Positions 22,917-23,069 of a stretch of 23,069 nucleotides of DNA are shown here, piece after piece (positions within the stretch are counted from its first letter, which is position 1; each line of letters begins with the position of its first letter). The position numbers and the translations under genes are program-made. The notes under the pieces were generated by a model, which did no database searches, had not been told where the DNA came from, and was given only the letters and a program-made list of their open reading frames with translations. Source of the stretch: Pseudodesulfovibrio sp. (GTDB lineage: Bacteria > Desulfobacterota > Desulfovibrionia > Desulfovibrionales > Desulfovibrionaceae); NCBI GenBank assembly GCA_022712815.1, contig JAFLJW010000240.1, positions 1 to 23,069 on the forward strand. Direction: 5' to 3'.

Positions 22917-23069
22917 CTAGACGTCCATCTTGATGGTTGCCTTGCCAGGAGAATATCCCTTTAGGATCTTGAGCATTTCCCTTATGGCCGCGGAGATCAG
23001 GTCCTCCACGCACGGCTTCATGCCACTGGGTGGGCCGTTTATGTCCCCTTCGATTGAATTCTGCATGGC
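22917..23069 (-). CDS. C-terminal part of an unrecognised protein, cut by window edge
   Basis: The minus strand is open for 50 codons from the right edge to TAG at 22917-22919, and the visible protein ends KATIKMDV. An ATG occurs as the second visible codon (23066), so the gene could start there or further right. The middle, MKPCVEDLISAAIREMLKIL, looks like one amphipathic helix. No family is recognised. The spacing of 24 bases to trmL suggests one transcript. Confidence 0.5.
   Translation of the reverse strand, partial: AMQNSIEGDINGPPSGMKPCVEDLISAAIREMLKILKGYSPGKATIKMDV

Overview
The window looks like part of the chromosome of a Gram-negative sulfate-reducing-type bacterium, most likely Desulfovibrionales (Desulfovibrio/Pseudodesulfovibrio-like). 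This is inferred from moderate GC content, the gene order psd-pssA-leuACDB, the small LeuC/LeuD type, a DksA, and an NFACT protein in a proteobacterial setting. I see no phage genes, insertion sequences or CRISPR array. Most of the window is housekeeping metabolism.

Layout. 1-1818 (minus): a dksA-like regulator followed by an NFACT (RqcH-like) gene that runs off the left edge. 2045-2394 (plus): four tRNA genes, Gly-Cys-Gly-Gly, with a good promoter and two hairpin terminators. 2568-3653: a SAM-methyltransferase-like protein of unknown function. 3831-9845: a long plus-strand cluster joining phosphatidylethanolamine synthesis (psd, pssA) to leucine synthesis (leuA, leuC, leuD, leuB), closed by a strong bidirectional terminator. 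9918-10990 (minus): two small membrane-anchored coiled-coil proteins and a GIY-YIG protein. 11096-13455: an ABC-F ATPase overlapping a Nudix hydrolase. 13579-16457: metF, asd and a class IV aminotransferase. 16515-17423 (minus): a GT2 glycosyltransferase. 17701-20430: a large fusion of zinc ribbons, SulP transporter, STAS and cyclic-nucleotide-binding domains. 20435-23069 (minus): rmlD, rmlB, trmL and the end of an unrecognised gene.

The most interesting signal is at the pssA/leuA junction. The last 20 codons of pssA hold five CTA leucine codons (two tandem pairs plus one), while I found none in the preceding 230 codons. The same stretch can form mutually exclusive hairpins in a 1:2, 2:3, 3:4 arrangement, directly upstream of the leucine operon. 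This suggests that the tail of a phospholipid-synthesis gene doubles as a leucine-sensing leader for leuACDB. I see no U-tract, so the mechanism, if real, is not a textbook intrinsic-terminator attenuator. The second notable item is the unusual domain architecture of the 909-residue SulP fusion.
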